IMG/VR virus record: IMGVR_UViG_3300028666_000024
Span: 105,232-169,231 of that record
Source: a virus
DNA length: 64,000 bases
Direction: 5' to 3' (one strand)
This document shows, piece after piece, positions 56,482 through 63,857 of this stretch (the stretch's first letter is position 1; each line of letters starts with the position of its first letter). The position numbers were made by a program, and so were the translations under genes. Under the pieces are notes generated by a model that was not told the DNA's origin, ran no database searches, and saw only the letters and a program-made list of their open reading frames with translations.

Positions 56482-56664
56482 ATGAAAACCTATCGAAAAT
56501 GGACCGTGACTCTCACCAACGGAAAAACCCAAGTATACACTGAGGACGGAGACAATGTACAGATCGACGGTACCAGCACGGTATATCCGTTGCCGGTATT
56601 TTGGGCCGGGCTCGATAAGATGCGGGCGGCGGGGGGCACGATCACAGAGACTATCACGCACTAA
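56482..56664 (+). CDS. Unknown protein of GC-rich cassette, gene 1 (60 aa)
   Basis: It starts directly after the previous stop. From about 56500 the base composition changes sharply to GC-rich, with CCG, GGC and CGG codons that are rare elsewhere in the window. Beta-rich start (KTYRKWTVTLTNGKTQVYT). Likely acquired from a different genome. Confidence 0.55.
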   Translation: MKTYRKWTVTLTNGKTQVYTEDGDNVQIDGTSTVYPLPVFWAGLDKMRAAGGTITETITH

Positions 56665-56683
56665 TGCAAGAGGGGAGATGATC

Positions 56684-56884
56684 ATGACGTATATCGCACG
56701 ATGGGACACGGGCAGCACGTACGGCAGTTTTGAGGGCGACAATTTACGCATAGTAAAGATTGAGGTCCGCAGGGTACTCGCGGGCAGCTTGCCGCGTGGC
56801 ACGCGCGGTCGCTGGTCAATTGACTATCTCGATCAGACCAAAAGACAGATCGACCCTATCGCAGCCGGGATTATCAGCAACTAA
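56684..56884 (+). CDS. Unknown protein of GC-rich cassette, gene 2 (66 aa)
   Basis: ATG at 56684 lies six nt after GGGGAG. Arg-rich middle (IVKIEVRRVLAGSLPRGTRG), GC-rich codons as in gene 1. The AT-rich composition returns right after its stop. Confidence 0.55.
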   Translation: MTYIARWDTGSTYGSFEGDNLRIVKIEVRRVLAGSLPRGTRGRWSIDYLDQTKRQIDPIAAGIISN

Positions 56885-57004
56885 CCACAACACAACTTTA
56901 AGGATGAACAAATTCGAAATCTTATTAAGTTGATTTCAAAAAAAGCTTGGGAAGCCGGAAAAAAGAACAAAATGATTTCACCATTAGCAGTTGTGAAAGG
57001 TTAA
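56885..57004 (+). pseudogene. Gene remnant after the GC-rich cassette
   Basis: An open frame without a start codon reads NFKDEQIRNLIKLISKKAWE and then AGKKNK, ending at 57004. It looks like the 3' end of a gene whose front was lost. The A-W-x-A-G element recalls the small proteins at 9985 and 10252. Confidence 0.4.
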
Positions 57005-57008
57005 ACTA

Positions 57009-57875
57009 ATGTGTAACTCTGCCTCTTTCATCGTAACTCAAAATGATGTTTTGTTTTCCAAATATTCAGATAGTCATGAAAATATCATATCGGAAAATAA
57101 ATTGAATGACAAAACAGATACACCTGATTTTGTTCGAATAGAAATTTCTCCAAAGGATAATGATTATCGAACTCCTATGGAGAATTGGATATTTAAAACA
57201 GATCAGGATTTTCTGCCGGAATGGTTTAATATCCAAGAAGCAGAAATCGCCTGTCGAGATAAAATAAACGAATGGGCGAAAACTCATATCATTCGAAAAG
57301 ATACAAAAATTCCAATTGAGTTCACCAAACTGAATTTGATTATTTTATCCGGTAATGTGAAAATCGATACAGTGTCTAGTGGATATGTCAGGAGTTATAA
57401 TAAATCCAAACTGACAATCAATACATTATCTGGTGGATATGTCAGGAGTTTTGATACCTCCAATGTGACAATCGATACAGTGTCTGGTGGATATGTCCGG
57501 AGTTATGATACCTCCAATGTGACAATCGATACAGTGTCTGGTGGAGATGTCTGGAGTTATGATACCTCCAATGTGACAATCGATACAGTGTCTGGTGGAT
57601 ATGTCAGGAGTTATGAGACCTCCAATGTGACAATCGATACAGTGTCTGGTGGAGATGTCGGGAGTTATGATACCTCCAATGTGACAATCGATACAGTGTC
57701 TGGTGGAGATGTCCTGAGTTATGAGACCTCCAATGTGACAATCAATACAGTGTCTGGTGGATATGTCCGGAGTCGTGATACCTCCAATGTGACAATCGAT
57801 ACAGTGTCTGGTGGATATGTCAGGAGTTGTGGGACCTCCAATGTGACAATCAAAAATGATAGGAGGAGTAAATAA
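57009..57875 (+). CDS. 18-residue-repeat protein A (288 aa, 9 repeats)
   Basis: A conserved N-terminal domain of about 115 residues (MCNSASFIVTQNDVLFSKYS, then SPKDNDYRTP, FLPEWFN, EWAKTHIIRKDTKIP) is followed by nine 18-residue repeats of the pattern V-T-I-D-T-V-S-G-G-x-V-x-S-x-D-T-S-N and a cap KNDRRSK. Such repeats probably form a beta-helix. Paralogues B and C are at 59149 and 62834. There is no signal peptide. Function unknown; binding surfaces that vary between copies are suggested by the changing Y/D/W/R positions. Confidence 0.85.
   Translation: MCNSASFIVTQNDVLFSKYSDSHENIISENKLNDKTDTPDFVRIEISPKDNDYRTPMENWIFKTDQDFLPEWFNIQEAEIACRDKINEWAKTHIIRKDTKIPIEFTKLNLIILSGNVKIDTVSSGYVRSYNKSKLTINTLSGGYVRSFDTSNVTIDTVSGGYVRSYDTSNVTIDTVSGGDVWSYDTSNVTIDTVSGGYVRSYETSNVTIDTVSGGDVGSYDTSNVTIDTVSGGDVLSYETSNVTINTVSGGYVRSRDTSNVTIDTVSGGYVRSCGTSNVTIKNDRRSK
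57354..57839 (+). repeat. 54-bp tandem repeats, 9 copies
   Basis: In-frame repeats within protein A. Most units are near-identical; the variable bases cluster at the Y/D-V-x-S-x-D/E positions. Confidence 0.92.
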
Positions 57876-57877
57876 CC

Positions 57878-58075
57878 ATGATAATAATCCCAACTAGATA
57901 TCGAGAACTCAAGAAGGAACTTGATAAGCAGACCTCAATATTCAAAAAATATGAGGCTGCATATAATCCAAGTGACCGTGACTCTCCTCTCACAAGGTTA
58001 AATCTTTCTCGAATGGATAGAGCAAGACAAGTAATCATAGAAATTAATAAATCACTCAAAACCAACCGAGGTTAA
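57878..58075 (+). CDS. Small helical protein (65 aa)
   Basis: Charged and helical (YRELKKELDKQTSIFKKYE). It starts 2 nt after repeat protein A. Function unknown. Confidence 0.58.
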   Translation: MIIIPTRYRELKKELDKQTSIFKKYEAAYNPSDRDSPLTRLNLSRMDRARQVIIEINKSLKTNRG

Positions 58076-58077
58076 TT

Positions 58078-58779
58078 ATGTCACAACTAACTGAACGGCC
58101 TTTAAAAGAACAAATAAATAAATTCAAGAAGAATAAAGAGATAGAGAATGAAATGATAAAGAATCTCTATAACTCTCTTCTTCCACATCACAAAAATCTT
58201 CAGTTGGATATTCTCGACCGTGAAAAAATATTTTCTTCAGATGTAGGCAGTCAGGAAGATGTTGAAAAAATTATAATTCCTTTTCAAATTTTTAAAATTG
58301 TTCTTAAAGATTTTTTCAATATTATTGCAACAGGACATAAGGTTTGGAATAATTATTATAATCATTTAAAAGGAATTGAATATTTTGTAAAGTTTGAAAA
58401 TGATTATAAAGAGCATTGGTATAAAAATCCAAACTCTGTTATCAAAGCAGTTTCTAAATTTGTTGAAGAAGAAACTACTCGCCGGGATATTGTGGGGAAA
58501 GAAGAAAAGATTTATCAATCAGGATTAGAAACTATAAAACTTTTAAATTCATCAGCAAATTGTTTTTTTGTTGTAAAAACGTATAGCAAATTCGAACCGA
58601 GTAATAAACCAACTTCGCTTGTTCAAATTATTTATCCAAATGAATTTTCTTTTGTTATGAGTATTAATCCGGCGGAATATGTAAAGGATAAAGGAGTACC
58701 AGTTGATTTGAAAATTTGTTCAATAGATGTTTCAAAGTTGAATTTTGAAAAACTTGTAGAAACTCTTTCGAAAATTTAA
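58078..58779 (+). CDS. Unknown protein (233 aa)
   Basis: Mostly helical with a beta-rich C-terminal part (TSLVQIIYPNEFSFVMSIN). It starts 2 nt after the previous stop. No family recognised. Confidence 0.6.
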   Translation: MSQLTERPLKEQINKFKKNKEIENEMIKNLYNSLLPHHKNLQLDILDREKIFSSDVGSQEDVEKIIIPFQIFKIVLKDFFNIIATGHKVWNNYYNHLKGIEYFVKFENDYKEHWYKNPNSVIKAVSKFVEEETTRRDIVGKEEKIYQSGLETIKLLNSSANCFFVVKTYSKFEPSNKPTSLVQIIYPNEFSFVMSINPAEYVKDKGVPVDLKICSIDVSKLNFEKLVETLSKI

Positions 58780-58793
58780 TAAGGAAATTTGAA

Positions 58794-59147
58794 ATGAATT
58801 TTAAAAAATATCCGAAGGAGTTAAGAATAATGATTAAACATAATATAGTATTTGAAGCAGATAAAACCAAACAACAAACCGTCTGCGTTATTGGTAATGG
58901 TGATGTTTGTTGTGGTTTCAAAACCCTTGATAAATCTTTAAACTTTTATAAGATTAAAAAGGGAACTTTCAAATCCGGCAAAGTTGATTTTAAAGAATTT
59001 GATAAAGTTGTCAAAGACAAGAAACCAGATTTAATTCTGAAGATAACTAATATCAAAACATTAAACGTTATTCAAAAATGTCTTGATATATTATATGGAG
59101 TTTTACTACAGAAATCTCTTTCAAAATCTTTAAAGGACATTAATTAA
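58794..59147 (+). CDS. Unknown protein (117 aa)
   Basis: It has TVCVIGNGDVCCGFKTL and a lysine-rich second half. It ends 1 nt before repeat protein B. No family recognised. Confidence 0.58.
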   Translation: MNFKKYPKELRIMIKHNIVFEADKTKQQTVCVIGNGDVCCGFKTLDKSLNFYKIKKGTFKSGKVDFKEFDKVVKDKKPDLILKITNIKTLNVIQKCLDILYGVLLQKSLSKSLKDIN

Positions 59148-59148
59148 T

Positions 59149-60285
59149 ATGTGTAACTCAGCCTCGTTCATCGTAACTCAAAATGATGTTTTGTTTTCCA
59201 AATATTCAGATAGTCATGAAGATATCATATCGGAAAATAAATTGAATGACAAAACAGATACACCTGATTTTGTTCGAATAGAAATCTCTCCAAAGGATAA
59301 TGATTATCGAACTCCTATAGAGAGTTGGATATTTAAAACAGATCAGGATTTTCTGCCGGAATGGTTTAATATCAAAGAATCAGAAATTGCTTGTCGAGAT
59401 AAAATGAACGAATGGGCGAAAACTCATATCATTCGAAAAGATACAAAAATTCCAATTGAGTTAACCAAACTGAATTTGATTATTTTATCCGGTAATGTGA
59501 CAATCAATACAGTGTCTGCTGGATATGTCAGGAGTTATAATAAATCCAAACTGACAATCAATACATTATCTGGTGGATATGTCCGGAGTTATGATACCAC
59601 CAAACTGACAATCAATACAGTGTCTGGTGGATATGTCCGGAGTTTTGATACCTCCAAACTGACAATCAATACAATATCTGGTGGATATGTCCGGAATTAT
59701 AATACCTCCAAACTGATAATCAATACAGTGTCTGGTGGATATGTCTGGAGTTTTGATACCTCCAAAGTGACAATCGATACAGTGTCTGGTGGATATGTCC
59801 GGAGTTATCATACATCCAAAGTGACAATCAATACATTGTCTGGTGGAGATCTCTGGAGTTATAATACCTCCAAAGTGACAATTGATACAGTGTCTGGTAG
59901 AGATGTTAGGAGTTGTGATACCTCCAAACTGACAATCAATACAGTGTCTGGTGGAGATGTCAGGAGTTGTGCTACCTCCAAACTAACAATCAATACATTA
60001 TCTGGTGGAGATGTCCGGAGTTTTGATACCTCCAATGTGACAATCGATACAGTGTCTGGTAGAGATGTTAGGAGTTGTGATACCTCCAAACTAACAATCA
60101 ATACATTATCTGGTGGAGATGTTAGGAGTTGTGATACCTCCAAACTGACAATCAATACAGTGTCTGGTGGATATGTCCAGAGTTTTGATACCTCCAAAAT
60201 GACAATCAATACATTATCTGGTGGAGATGTCCAGAGTTATGAGACCTCCAAACTAACAATCAAAAATGATAGGAGGAGTAAATGA
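59149..60285 (+). CDS. 18-residue-repeat protein B (378 aa, 14 repeats)
   Basis: The N-terminal domain is nearly identical to that of protein A (57009), followed by 14 repeats, more of the K-L-T-I-N-T-L/V type, and the same cap KNDRRSK. Repeat number and order differ from A and C while the N-terminal domain is held almost constant. This pattern points to recombination among the repeats. Confidence 0.85.
   Translation: MCNSASFIVTQNDVLFSKYSDSHEDIISENKLNDKTDTPDFVRIEISPKDNDYRTPIESWIFKTDQDFLPEWFNIKESEIACRDKMNEWAKTHIIRKDTKIPIELTKLNLIILSGNVTINTVSAGYVRSYNKSKLTINTLSGGYVRSYDTTKLTINTVSGGYVRSFDTSKLTINTISGGYVRNYNTSKLIINTVSGGYVWSFDTSKVTIDTVSGGYVRSYHTSKVTINTLSGGDLWSYNTSKVTIDTVSGRDVRSCDTSKLTINTVSGGDVRSCATSKLTINTLSGGDVRSFDTSNVTIDTVSGRDVRSCDTSKLTINTLSGGDVRSCDTSKLTINTVSGGYVQSFDTSKMTINTLSGGDVQSYETSKLTIKNDRRSK
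59494..60249 (+). repeat. 54-bp tandem repeats, 14 copies
   Basis: In-frame repeats within protein B, homologous to those at 57354-57839 and 62864-63436. Confidence 0.92.
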
Positions 60286-60590
60286 TTATACTTATTATGC
60301 TTTGTAGTCTTGCATCAATATATTTAGTCATTACAAGTGGTCGGAATGAAAAAGTTTTTAAATTTAGAATAAATGTTATTGATTTTGTTTTTGAATATAA
60401 CATGCAACTGATTAAGGCATGTTGTAAAAATTTGGAAGAGCTTCAAAAGCTTAAACTTATAAACTCTGAAAATGTTCTTCCAATAAGTTATGGAAAGATG
60501 GTATGGTTGTATATCTGGATATGGGACTTTACAAAATGTATAAATCCTGAGTATAAGAAACAATATGAAGAATGGAAGAAAAACAATTAA
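60282..60590 (+). CDS. Membrane-anchored small protein (102 aa)
   Basis: Residues 1-17 are hydrophobic (MIILIMLCSLASIYLVI). The rest is helical and polar with WLYIWIWDF. It overlaps repeat protein B by 4 nt. Confidence 0.6.
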   Translation: MIILIMLCSLASIYLVITSGRNEKVFKFRINVIDFVFEYNMQLIKACCKNLEELQKLKLINSENVLPISYGKMVWLYIWIWDFTKCINPEYKKQYEEWKKNN

Positions 60591-60615
60591 ACTTTAACAT
60601 CAAAAGGAAACAGTT

Positions 60616-60966
60616 ATGCCTATCAAAGACGAATCAGGATGGAAGAAATGTCAAGAGAATAATCAAGATGCTTATGGTGGATGTTGTGTTAATGTTGCAA
60701 GGAAAGTTATGGAAATCCTTGACACAGAACCCGGAGACTTTGATCCACACCTTTTGATTTGTCGTGCTGATAACGAAACAAACTCAGGAGGTATTACAGG
60801 TTATATGGCAGGTGCAGTAGCTTCTATAGTATCTAGTGTTCATTCAAGAGGAGATGAGTTCAGAAAGAAATGGAACAATGATACTCAAATAGGAAATGAA
60901 GGCGAGGAGGCAACAGCAAAAGGCAGAACGTTGAATCCAGCACTGATTTCAATTGGAAGGAAATAA
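60616..60966 (+). CDS. Conserved hypothetical protein (116 aa)
   Basis: The block ICRADNETNSGGITGYMAGA, then VSSVHSRGDEFRKKWN and LNPALISIG, looks like a conserved bacterial and phage family of unknown role. AAAGGAAAC precedes the start. It ends just before a strong bidirectional terminator. Confidence 0.7.
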   Translation: MPIKDESGWKKCQENNQDAYGGCCVNVARKVMEILDTEPGDFDPHLLICRADNETNSGGITGYMAGAVASIVSSVHSRGDEFRKKWNNDTQIGNEGEEATAKGRTLNPALISIGRK

Positions 60967-60970
60967 ATTT

Positions 60971-61009
60971 AAAAGGCTTTCCAAACTTTAAAAACTTGGA
61001 AAGCCTTTT
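60971..61009. terminator. Bidirectional terminator
   Basis: AAAAGGCTTTCCAA pairs perfectly with TTGGAAAGCCTTTT (14 bp). It separates convergent genes ending at 60966 (+) and 61073 (-). Confidence 0.88.
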
Positions 61010-61074
61010 GAAATCTTTTTGAAATCTTTTTGAAATCTTTTTGAAATCTTTTTGAAATACTTTTGAAATCTTTT
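61010..61074. repeat. 11-bp tandem repeat GAAATCTTTTT
   Basis: Four perfect copies and two degenerate ones directly after the terminator. The A/T tracts recur every 11 bp, close to one helical turn, which would bend the DNA. Confidence 0.85.
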
Positions 61075-61375
61075 AAACTTTGACAACATTACAAAAGTTC
61101 TCCCGAAACTCCATTTTGTTTATATCATTCCCATACTTCCGATTAATTGCCGTTGCATAAATAAAACAAAACTTATTATCCTTATCCTTCCCTTTCACCA
61201 TTCGAATCTTCGGGGCTATCGACTTCACAACAAATAACTCTCCCGGTTCAATAACAACATCCTCTCCCCATGTGGTGGTTTCCTTAACAATGTTCTTAAC
61301 GGTAACTTTATCTCCTACAGAAATACCATTGCAGGATAAAGGATGAAAAGATAATTTACAATTTTTACAAGACAT
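61073..61375 (-). CDS. Unknown protein (100 aa)
   Basis: The N terminus MSCKNCKLSFHPLSCNG has three Cys and a His. The rest looks like a small beta-barrel (ISVGDKVTVKNIV, GELFVVKSI). It is last in the minus-strand operon that starts at 63781. Confidence 0.6.
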   Translation of the reverse strand: MSCKNCKLSFHPLSCNGISVGDKVTVKNIVKETTTWGEDVVIEPGELFVVKSIAPKIRMVKGKDKDNKFCFIYATAINRKYGNDINKMEFRENFCNVVKV

Positions 61376-61387
61376 TTTAAATTCCTT

Positions 61388-61771
61388 TCAAACTGCTTTC
61401 TGAAGAATCTGAATAACCTCTTCAAGAATCCCTTGAGCAGCATAGATGTTGGGAGAATAGGTTCTTGCATATCGATTAATACTTTCCTCCACAAGAATAG
61501 CAACAGTCATGGCGTTCTTCTTCATCCTCCTCTTGTCTGCTCTTTCCATTGACCTAATCTTCTTGATGTTGTTTAGAAATTTTAATTTACCTTTCCCGGC
61601 AATGAGTTTATTTATCTCCTCCTCTACCAACTTATCATTATCATCCCTTACTCCATTAATGATTTCACTACCGATAATTTTTCCCTTATAGAAGATATCA
61701 TAATAGAAGATATCATATCCACAAGGATTTGAAAAAAATTTAAAATCTGATTGTAAAAGTTTCATAGTCAT
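61388..61771 (-). CDS. Unknown protein (127 aa)
   Basis: Helical and basic in the middle (KIRSMERADKRRMKKNAMT). The stretch YDIFYYDIFYKG comes from a 15-bp tandem duplication. Function unknown. Confidence 0.6.
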   Translation of the reverse strand: MTMKLLQSDFKFFSNPCGYDIFYYDIFYKGKIIGSEIINGVRDDNDKLVEEEINKLIAGKGKLKFLNNIKKIRSMERADKRRMKKNAMTVAILVEESINRYARTYSPNIYAAQGILEEVIQILQKAV

Positions 61772-61795
61772 TTTAAAACTCCTTTCAAAGATTTT

Positions 61796-62023
61796 TCAAA
61801 GGATGATAATACTTGACTTATCCGATTTGATAACTACAGCATATGCTACGATAGACTTCCCATAACACTCCGGACGGATTCGAACAATAGAATCATCAGG
61901 AACACCATCAAGAAGTTCCTTGAGATATTTGACAGTTAAAGACTTCGTTAAAGACTTCGTTAAAGACTTCGTTAAAGACTTCGTTAAAGACTTCGTTAAA
62001 GATTTATTCAATTTCATTATCAA
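61796..62023 (-). CDS. Small protein with SLTK repeats (75 aa)
   Basis: The N terminus is KSLTKSLTKSLTKSLT and onward, about six SLTK units from a 12-bp repeat, followed by a short domain (YLKELLDGVPDDSIVRI). The repeats may be neutral expansion. Confidence 0.6.
   Translation of the reverse strand: MIMKLNKSLTKSLTKSLTKSLTKSLTKSLTVKYLKELLDGVPDDSIVRIRPECYGKSIVAYAVVIKSDKSSIIIL
61935..62006 (-). repeat. 12-bp tandem repeat, 5 perfect copies plus 1
   Basis: The plus-strand unit is GTTAAAGACTTC. Its reverse complement GAAGTCTTTAAC is also found at 55863, upstream of an unrelated gene. Confidence 0.88.
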
Positions 62024-62270
62024 TCCTCCCTATTGTCTCAGGGAAATATGCTTCTTGTAAAATATACTGATCCTTTTTGAACATATCATTCAGAGCCTTG
62101 TAGAACTCAGGTGTTGATACAGGAATAGAGTTACCATCTTCCTCAGCAAACATATCAACACCATCTCCCATCCCCTTACATTCTCCGGTTAAGGTATCCT
62201 CTATCTGGAAATCATGAAAGGTTTCCCTCCAGATAAACCGATGAACTTTTGAAAGTCCTTTGGAATTCAT
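62004..62270 (-). CDS. Unknown protein (88 aa)
   Basis: ATG at 62270 has AAAGGAGATTTCAA before it, so longer starts are rejected. It has SKVHRFIWRETFHDFQIEDT and an acidic middle. It overlaps the next gene by 20 nt. Confidence 0.6.
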   Translation of the reverse strand: MNSKGLSKVHRFIWRETFHDFQIEDTLTGECKGMGDGVDMFAEEDGNSIPVSTPEFYKALNDMFKKDQYILQEAYFPETIGRIDNEIE

Positions 62271-62293
62271 TTGAAATCTCCTTTGAAAAGATT

Positions 62294-62545
62294 TTAAATA
62301 GTTTGAAACTTTTTGAGATATTCCATTCCCCAAGTTTCAATATCATCATCCGGATTATATGGAAGAATATCAAAGTTGCCATTATAAATATCATTAGGCA
62401 AAGAAGATAATCCAGAACCATCTTTGAATTTGATGGATATCTTTAAAATCTTCTCCATCAAAGCAACTGACGCTCCACGTATCCAAAGTTGATAACATAA
62501 CATCTTGATGGTTTCTTCAGAAACTTTTTCTTTGGAAGAGTTCAT
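62294..62545 (-). CDS. Unknown protein (83 aa)
   Basis: Helical N-terminal half (SEETIKMLCYQLWIRGASVA) and a GNFDILPYNPDDDIETWGME end. AAAGGAATTC precedes the ATG. Confidence 0.6.
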   Translation of the reverse strand: MNSSKEKVSEETIKMLCYQLWIRGASVALMEKILKISIKFKDGSGLSSLPNDIYNGNFDILPYNPDDDIETWGMEYLKKFQTI

Positions 62546-62557
62546 AATGAATTCCTT

Positions 62558-62831
62558 TAAACCTTTTCAAGTCGTGTATTGATATGATCTTGCAAATCTT
62601 TGGAAAGACTTTCAAAAGTAATCTTCTTTCCAAGATGCTTTCCAACCTGACATGTGGAAAATTGAGAGAATCCTGTATATGATGTTGGATAGACAAAGGC
62701 AGGGTCGAAGTCCTTTTATTTCCGCTGACTCACTCCACTCTTTACCATATATCACAACAGTATAACGGTCAAGTTGGTCTTCACCAGAATCATATATTGA
62801 TATTGAAGTTCCCCGTTCAATAACATGTCTT
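62558..62831 (-). pseudogene. Broken gene (no start, one frameshift)
   Basis: On the minus strand a frame without a start reads HVIERGTSISIYDSGEDQLD, then YTVVIYGKEWSES. At about AAAAGGAC it must shift +1 to continue as DFDPAFVYPTSYTGFSQF, then GKHLGKKITF, and ends in EKV. The two parts together look like one conserved phage protein. The front runs in the same frame as the stop of repeat protein C, so it was probably cut when C was inserted or expanded. Confidence 0.55.
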
Positions 62832-62833
62832 AG

Positions 62834-63781
62834 TTATCCTTTATCATTTTTGATTGTCAGTTTGGAGGTATTTAAACTCCAAACATCTCCACCAGACACT
62901 GTATCGATTGTCACATTGGAGGTCTCATAACTCTGGACATCTCCACCAGACACTGTATCGATTGTCACATTGGAGGTCTCATAACTCTGGACATCTCCAC
63001 CAGACACTGTATCGATTGTCACATTGGAGGTATCAAAACTCCAGACACATCCACCAGACACTGTATTGATTGTCAGTTTGGAGGTATTATAACTCCTGAC
63101 ATATCCACCAGACACTGTATCAAAACTCATAACATCTTCACCAGACACTGTATCGATTGTCACATTGGAGGTATCATAACTCCAGACATCTCCACCAGAC
63201 ACTGTATCGATTGTCACATTGGAGGTATCAAAACTCCGGACATATCCACCAGATAATGTATTGATTGTCACTTTGGATGTATGATAACTCCGGACATATC
63301 CACCAGACACTGTATCGATTGTCACATTGGAGGTATCAAAACTCCGGACATATCCACCAGATAATGTATTGATTGTCAGTTTGGAGGTATTATAACTCCG
63401 GACATATCCACCAGACACTGTATCGATTTTCACATTACCGGATAAAATAATCAAATTCAGTTTGGTGAACTCAATTGGAATTTTTGTATCTTTTCGAATG
63501 ATATGAGTTTTCGCCCATTCGTTTATTTTATCTCGACAGGCGATTTCTGCTTCTTTGATATTAAACCATTCCGGCAGAAAATCCTGATCTGTTTTAAATA
63601 TCCAACTCTCTATAGGAGTTCGATAATCATTATCCTTTGGAGAAATTTCTATTCGAACAAAATCAGGTGTATCTGTTTTGTCATTCAATTTATTTTCCGA
63701 TATGATATCTTCATGACTATCTGAATATTTGGAAAACAAAACATCATTTTGAGTTACGATGAACGAGGCAGAGTTACACAT
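62834..63781 (-). CDS. 18-residue-repeat protein C (315 aa, about 10.6 repeats)
   Basis: A third copy of the A/B family, on the opposite strand. The N-terminal 115 residues match B at nearly every position. The repeat block has ten full units plus an odd 11-residue remainder (DVMSF joined to DTVSGG), the scar of an in-frame deletion. The cap is shortened to KNDKG. It has its own promoter 20 bp upstream. Confidence 0.85.
   Translation of the reverse strand: MCNSASFIVTQNDVLFSKYSDSHEDIISENKLNDKTDTPDFVRIEISPKDNDYRTPIESWIFKTDQDFLPEWFNIKEAEIACRDKINEWAKTHIIRKDTKIPIEFTKLNLIILSGNVKIDTVSGGYVRSYNTSKLTINTLSGGYVRSFDTSNVTIDTVSGGYVRSYHTSKVTINTLSGGYVRSFDTSNVTIDTVSGGDVWSYDTSNVTIDTVSGEDVMSFDTVSGGYVRSYNTSKLTINTVSGGCVWSFDTSNVTIDTVSGGDVQSYETSNVTIDTVSGGDVQSYETSNVTIDTVSGGDVWSLNTSKLTIKNDKG
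62864..63436 (-). repeat. 54-bp tandem repeats, 10 copies plus a 33-bp remainder
   Basis: Homologous to the arrays at 57354 and 59494 but inverted, so recombination with them could invert the segment between. Confidence 0.92.
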
Positions 63782-63799
63782 TTTGAGTTATCCTTTTAA

Positions 63800-63828
63800 A
63801 ATATACAACATGCCGGGATAGAAGTCAA
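63800..63828 (-). promoter_or_regulatory. Sigma70-like promoter, TATATTTT type
   Basis: On the minus strand TTGACT, 17 bp, TATATT; it drives repeat protein C and the minus-strand genes down to 61073. Confidence 0.82.
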
Positions 63829-63857
63829 ATGTTTTTAAATCTATTTAAAATTATTTC

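Noticed and set aside
57426-57893. Long minus-strand frame opposite repeat protein A (and similar ones opposite B and C)
   Set aside because: A perfect tandem repeat that is open in one frame is often open in others; no ribosome site or promoter, and the plus-strand frames have conserved N-terminal domains.
57354-60249. CRISPR array in the 54-bp repeats
   Set aside because: The repeats are contiguous, in frame and coding, without unique spacers of regular length.
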